Assembly: GCA_017657125.1 (NCBI GenBank)
Contig: JAGFNX010000079.1
Span: 1 to 64,000 of the forward strand
Direction: 5' to 3'
Length of the DNA stretch: 64,000 nt
From: Scopulariopsis brevicaulis
Lineage: Eukaryota; Ascomycota; Sordariomycetes; Microascales; Microascaceae
Shown one piece after another: positions 58,164 to 64,000 of this stretch; within the stretch, counting starts at the first letter, position 1; every line of letters begins with the position of its first letter. Below the pieces are notes generated by a model. It was not told the DNA's origin. It was given only the letters and a program-made list of their open reading frames with translations, and searched no databases. Position numbers and translations under genes: made by a program.

Positions 58164-59865
58164 TCACCGAGTCCTCTCAAACCAAATCTTCTCCTTCAAC
58201 CCACTCTCAATCTGAATCCCAAGCCGCGTCACTCTCCCATCACCCCCAATAGCAAACTCCGCCTTTGCCGCCTCCTGTATCATGGGCGACCTCGCCAGCG
58301 TGTTGATGTAGCAGATGAAGTGCTCGCCGCTGACGTGCTCGAGGTCAAAGACAACATCCCAGCTGCTCTGGGTCTTCAGAGCATGCAAAATTTTGGTGGT
58401 GCTATCTGAGACGGGCAGGTCGCTTTCGGGTTTGGCAACGGAGAATGTGAGGGCTCGGTAGCCGGGGTGGGAGTATGTCCCCGCGTATTCCTCAAGTGGC
58501 AACGAATGGGGCAGAGACGGGCTCGGAACGTCGGGGAAGCTCTTCTTCCTTGCTTCGACGTAGTTGTCTTCCTTCATACCAAGAATTCCTTTCCACGACT
58601 TGCCCAAGTCGAGTCTATCTTCTTCTGGAGCACCAAGGAAGTCATCCATGAGCCGATAAAAGACCTTCTCAACGGCAGCCATCCCCATCAGGTCCCCGTT
58701 AGTCATGACGACAGCTCCCCAGCTCAGGTCCGGGAGAAAGCCCGCCGTGGCCGTGAACCCGGGGACCCCGCCGCCGTGGGAGATGAACCGGTGGCCTCTG
58801 TACGAGGTGACGACCCACCCTGCTGCGTAGAGGCTGGTTGTGTGGTGATTTTTGGGGGCCGTGCTCCCGATTATGAGGGGTGTGGTTAGAGCCTTGTGCG
58901 ATTCTTCTGACAGTGGCAAGCCGCCGTCGTGGCTCATCGCGGCACGGAGATACTTGGTCATGTCGCGCGCGTTGGTGATGACGCCTCCATCGCCGATTAT
59001 TGGAGTATCCCACCACGGCTGGGGGTTCAGAGTCTTTGTCCGGCCATTATATCCGAATCCAGAGGCAAGAGTGTATGGAATCTCATCCCGCGCAGTCTTA
59101 AAGCTCGCCGTACTAGAGTCCATCCCCAGAGGCTTGAAAACCGCCTCATCGTACACGTCTCCGCACCATTTCCCCGTCAAAGCCTCGATGACGTGCTGCA
59201 GGGTGTGGTACCCCATGTTAAAGTACTGGAACTTCTCTCTGAGCTCTGTGCTCATGGGAAGGTTTCTTAGCGAGCGGACGGCGTCCTTCACGTTGAAGTC
59301 GGCGCCGCCGTAGCTAAGGTCGTGGCGAGGGTAGCCGAGGCGGTGAGCGAGCGCATCTTTGATGGTAGCGTGGAGGGTGGCGTAGTCATCGGGAAGGACG
59401 AAATCCTCGGGAATTACGTCGCAGATCTTGGTGTCGAGTGTAATGGCCTTGTTGGACTCGGATGTGGACTCCAGGACATGCAGCAGCGACGCGGCAAGCA
59501 CGCTCTTTGTGATGGAGCCCACATAAAACAGCGTGTCCGGCGTTACGTCTACATCCGGGTCGATCCTCGCTTGCCCATGGCTCTGTTTCCTGTTAGCTCT
59601 ACACGGCCCCTTCGCGAGAAGTATTTGACGGGTCACTTGCGGAAAAGTAGGTCTCATCCCCGTCAATGACGCCAATTGATATTCCGGGAACGTGGTAGTG
59701 CTCCCTCGTCAGATCGAGGAACCTTTTGACATCATCGCTCAGTGGGTGTCGCTTTTCTCGGGCAGCTCCCCCGCCTTTGGCTTGGGACTCTAGGCGAGGG
59801 ACGCCTTCTCCAACCTCGCCCGTTGAGCCGACTGACTCGCCGCTGGCTTCTGATGGGCTGTGCAT
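58164..59865 (-). CDS. serine beta-lactamase-like hydrolase (class C/LACTB family)
   Basis: 547 residues, two exons: 59865-59641 and 59582-58164. Catalytic motifs: SITK (Ser about residue 98, Lys about 101), YFNMGY (YxN) and ISHGGGVPG (HGG in place of KTG). A C-terminal lipocalin-like extension (EEYAGTYSHPGYRALTFSV) follows. Such fungal proteins hydrolyse esters, lactones or amides, some in metabolite clusters; substrate unknown, likely cytosolic as no signal peptide is seen. I chose the ATG at 59865 (MHSPSEASGESVG); an in-frame ATG at 59919 is possible. The intron starts GCAAGT and ends AAACAG: a GC-AG intron with the textbook GC donor context, so functional splicing is expected. Confidence 0.9.
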
Positions 59866-61093
59866 TTTGCGTAGCGGATATAGGCGCAATTTATAAAAAT
59901 AGTTCCACGTACTTAGCATTCAACTGTTTGATGGCCGAAGGACATTTTGCAGGCATACGTATTTATATCCGTGGAAGGATTCATTCGAGCGGTAATTTAC
60001 CAGTAGCCTGCGGCAACATTTCTTCTTCCACCGTATTCGTCGTATTTCCCTCAACCCCGCCGCAGTAAGGCGCTCAGTGGTTGACCCGGCGTGACTCTTA
60101 CGCCGACGACCCGCTAATAACCGCCGCGAATAACCATAGGTTCCTGAAATAGGGTCGTCCAACGTTGTTTCCTTTTATTTGTCTAACAATGGTGAGCTGG
60201 CGCATTGAGCTGAACGATCCCCACCGTGGGAATTGGGTGGCATGAGGCTATGCGGATTAGCGGACTGGATGTCCACAAGCGGAATGTCGCCGTTGGTGTG
60301 GAAGGGCGGTAAAGTATGGGACCCCCTAGAGATAAAAGCCGTTTGAAGCTGCCCGGACTGCCATTATTGGGGGCAAAGGGGTGTTAATTTAAGAACCCCA
60401 AGGCAACTTAGATTCATCGCGTGCAAAAGTTGCATTTAGGATTGGGAGAGTCCTCAACGAAACTGGCATGAGGTGGAGTTTAAATGCCCTGAGCGTCCGG
60501 ATCAATATGTCCCCGTGACTCTTCACGCCTTCGACGGCTATCCCTGGCCCGTTCAACACACTCCGACATGTTAAGAGCCCTTTCGTGCTTTCTGGTCAAG
60601 GACCGAACTTAGATCCGAACTAACCATGGGTACTCCGATGGAATAATTAAAAAAGTAAGGTGACCGAGTGCACAGCAAAGTTCATCGAAAAGCACATGTA
60701 AAGACGATAATATATCAAGTAGAGTACTAAAGACGAAACTCATCCGACTCGTCAAGAACGGGCCAGCCAACTTCCTGGCTCTCGCCCAAACTTTCGATGA
60801 ACTGAGCAACAACGATGTTTTTTCAAGCAGGCGATAGCCTCCTGCCAAGTCATAACCATAGAGAACCTCGATTTCCTCACTCCGCCCGCAAAGTCTGATT
60901 TGAGTTAAAAGTATGGAGATTGGTAGGGATGTTGAGCTATCGGGAAGTTGACAGCGACCTGGTCATATAACACTAGCAGTGATTATGACCCCACTCTAAT
61001 GCGCTGCGTGAGGACGGACGACTTTCCAGACCGATTACAGCCTTCTACATATGAAAGCCTGGATATGTCCTATAGGCACGTCTACCGCCATTA
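59866..61093. other. intergenic
   Basis: Promoter of the beta-lactamase-like gene and 3' flank of the phosphatase. No gene recognised. Confidence 0.5.
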
Positions 61094-63452
61094 TTATGTC
61101 TTCAGATACATCTGGTCGAACCCGATAACCTGCCACTCGCCTGTCTCGGTGTCCATCGTAAGGTTGGAGTGCAGAACCTCGCCGTCAAGTCTCAGAGCTC
61201 CGGACTCCACCCTACCATCTGCGATGGGCCTAGCGAGGTGATTTTCTCCAGATTTAACGGTAAAATTGGCCAGGGGAATATCCCAGGAGTTCCGCGTCGC
61301 GACGGTGGGAGATCCTGTCCGTAGTGTTAGTCCTCCCGAAAACTACACAGGACACTCGGAACGCAACATACCGTAGAACTGGGCTGTGGCCTGCTCAGGC
61401 GTCACCGCCAAGCGGAAGTAGCCGCGGTAGTAGCCCTCCTGCCACTGCATCTCCTCGTTGCGCCCCACCATGCCGCGAGAGTAGTTGCCCGCGTTCGGCT
61501 CGATGGGACCGGTCTGACCCGTGGAGGTGACGGCTGTGCCGGCAAACTCGACGCCGATGGCTCCCTTGCCGCTCTCGCTGTCGTAGTCCTTGGTGCCGAG
61601 CCACGCCAAGTCGGAAACCTTGGACCCGATACTGTCAGTACCTGTCGACCACGCGCCCTCCACCCCCTTCTTTTCGTCCCCTTTTACGAGAGGAGGATAT
61701 CAAGCGGAATACTCACCCAATTTTGGTGACTGTCTCCTGCCAAGAAGATCGAATTGCTAATCTCGTTGTCGTACAAGTGCTTTAGTGTCCTGTTGCGGTT
61801 GGCAATGTAGCCCTACGTATCGTCAGTCTTAGTGGCGGCGTCAGAGGCAAATGTGGGGCTACTCACGTTCCAGTTGTCTCCGCTCATACCGCCGTCATCA
61901 TTTTCAAAGAGACGCGAGAAGATTAGCTGGTTTCCAATAATCCTCCACGCGGCACCTCGCTCGCTCGACTCGCTGAGGCTGTTGTAGAACCAGCTCTCCT
62001 GGCGGGGTCCCATGATGGACCGGCTAGGATCGTCGCGGATCAAGTCAATATAGTCATCATTCCATCCTGGCGTATATCAGCACTTCTGTCCATATCGAAG
62101 AGTAAACGAAAACGAACCAAGTGACGTGATGCTGCGGTCATAGTTCCTAGTGTCCAAGATAATAAGGTCGAGCAGCTTTCCCATCTTGAACGAGCGCCAT
62201 ATCCGGAGGTTGTCATCAAGATCGACCTGGCGAATCGGCATCCACTCGAAGTAGGCTCGGACCGCGTGAACTTTTCGGCTGTCGACGCTGATCTGGGGCC
62301 CGTCGTTTAGGAACGAATCCTCCGTGTTGTTCAGCGCGCTGAAGCCGTCCCTGTACCCGTTGTTCGCGATTTCTCATGCCATGTCAGTTAACGTACCCGA
62401 AAACAGGTCCAGGTCACCCTTACCGTGGTCGTCCCAGGTCGGGATCCATGCGAACTTCTGTGCAAGAAGCTGGAGGTCGAGATCACTCCGGTACTATTAG
62501 AGGCTGCGGTTAGTAAAAGGGGCGGGTTTTCTTGATGCGACTATGATCTTTGCGCACCTGCCCGTGTCGGGTACGGTAGTCATGGAGGGAAAAGATGGCA
62601 TGATCGGGGTTGTGAGGACGCTCGTCGCCGCCGGCACTCTCGTAGATGTAGTCGCCGAGGTGTACCACGTAGTCGTGGTCGTCCTTCCTAGCAGCGTTTC
62701 CGTAGGCGTTGAAGTAGCCAGTAGCTGTAAAATTGTGAGCTGCTGCTATCCTTATCATGTGGAATGCGTTATTATGGCTTACGGAAATTGGAGCAAGAGA
62801 ACACAGCGAGGTCGATCTCAGAAACATCGTCGTCCTCGGCGGGTGACGTCTTGGTCCTCCCCATGGGACTCTTGTTGTCTGAGTCACAAACGGAGAACTG
62901 GTAGTAGTATTGGGTGAAGGGCTTTAGCCCGTCTGCTTCGACCTATATCGTTGTCAGCTATCCAGAAGCGAAAACGCGTGTTGGCGTACAAACCTTGAGA
63001 GTAAAGTCGATGTCAGAGGTAGTGTAACCCCGACCCTCAACCACGACGGTATCAGACGCCTCACCCCCATCCTCCTCAAATACTTTGAAATCGACGCAGA
63101 TGGGATTCGCATCAGCCTTGATGTAGGCTTCCGTCTCATGGCTGTAGATGCGCACATCCCCCTCCACCGTCACGTTACTCGTGGAGGACTCCTCTGTTGG
63201 GGCGACACGAGTCCACAGGATGACGCTCTCAGGATAGGGGTCTCCCGAAGCAACACCGTGGGTGAAGCTAAGTTCGGACGGGTCGTACCCGTTATTCTCG
63301 CGCTTCCATGATCGGCGGCTGACAAGGGGTACGTTGATCCCAAGGCCGGCGTGACGTCGGGATGGGCTGTGATAGTTCAGATTGCCGTCAAACGAAGCGG
63401 TGGCCGCCCCGGTAAGGAGAGCCGCGGAGGACAAAAAGGCACAAGACCGCAT
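61094..63452 (-). CDS. secreted PhoD-type alkaline phosphatase/phosphodiesterase
   Basis: Starts MRSCAFLSSAALLTGAATAS (signal peptide) at 63452 and ends GFDQMYLKT at 61094, about nine exons. Order: N-terminal PhoD domain (FTHGVASGDPYPESVILWTR), AVFSCSN, YVVHLGDYIYE (metal ligand Asp), PTWDDHEIANNGY, ILDTRNYDRS, GPRQESWFYNSL, NQLIFSR, FLAGDSHQNW (metal ligands Asp-His) and a C-terminal beta part (SPTVATRNSWDIPLANF). All junctions I checked are GT-AG and keep frame. Releases phosphate from phosphodiesters or monoesters outside the cell, with Ca/Fe by family. The C-terminal exon after FYG continues to 61094 through the intron near 61270-61371. Confidence 0.9.
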
Positions 63453-64000
63453 ATCTAGTCAGAGAGGAGAGTATCGTGTCCGGCTAGTCATATTCACCTG
63501 CTCCTACTCAACCGGAATTCCTCTATATATACCCTGCTTCCCCAGGAAGGCGGACCGGTCTCCTCCGCACCGCTTCAGCCCCCGTCGCTGTCCGATATTC
63601 GTTGCTGCTTAACCGCGCAAGTTTCGTGGACCTTCACCCCACTTCTCGTCCAAGATCCTCTGCCAGCCCTGGAAGTCAGCTTCCGAGCTTCCGTGCGATT
63701 TCGGTGTCCGCTTCTGGCATCCAACCGGCCATATCCAATGACTCTTCGATGTCCGGAACACGAGGCTGCACAGGTCTATGCCGATCCACGACACACTCAT
63801 ATGGCCCTGCAGGAACGCGGGGCCAACGTGTCCTCGGCTGTATTCACGATTGGCCGTAGAACCCTCGTTGGCTTCTCTCGGTAACCTCGATGCAGATCCA
63901 GCCCACATTGTCTCCCCACATTACCTTCCCACGCGCCAAGGTTTGTAACGGGTGACTTGTGATTGGGCGAGGGCGAGAGCTCGTGTTCACCAACCACAGA
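63453..64000. other. phosphatase promoter and window edge
   Basis: No gene recognised; short frames only. Confidence 0.5.

Overview
The window reads as chromosomal DNA of a filamentous ascomycete (Pezizomycotina). Genes are broken by many short introns (about 50-80 nt, GT-AG, branch sites like CTAAC) and stand singly on both strands. Families are typically fungal: nitrate reductase with fused cytochrome b5 and NADPH domains, LaeA-like methyltransferases, Zn2Cys6 regulators. I cannot name the species. All gene models were assembled by hand from frame, splice sites and family resemblance; exon phases were summed and close.

Region by region: (1) 2.1-13.2 kb is a complete nitrate-assimilation cluster, crnA-niiA-niaD, in the Aspergillus-like arrangement, with a shared niiA/niaD promoter. 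(2) 13.6-27.8 kb holds a decayed ankyrin-type gene, three LaeA-like methyltransferase paralogs, a hydroxyproline-epimerase-like gene beside a monocarboxylate-type transporter, and small relics. (3) 29-31 kb is a secreted GH3 hydrolase. (4) 33.7-42.7 kb looks like a polyol/sugar cluster falling apart: an intact sorbitol/xylitol dehydrogenase with a 6-nt first coding exon and an 8-nt micro-exon, an SDR with an AT-AG intron, a TIR element with TA target duplication, a hexose-type transporter with several disabling lesions, and a Zn2Cys6 regulator with a nonsense codon. (5) 43.5-52.4 kb holds four intact genes that could form one catabolic or metabolite cluster: an old-yellow-enzyme ene-reductase, a Zn2Cys6 regulator, a PRISE-type enone reductase and an allantoate-family transporter. 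(6) 54-64 kb holds a single-pass membrane protein, a serine beta-lactamase-like hydrolase with a GC-AG intron, and a secreted PhoD-type phosphatase.

The most distinctive feature is splice-level and coding decay confined to certain genes: GT-AC, CT-AG and AT-AG introns in otherwise intact models, next to genes with nonsense, frameshift and tandem-duplication lesions, while the nitrate cluster and 43-64 kb genes are clean. I found no CRISPR array, rRNA or convincing intact tRNA.
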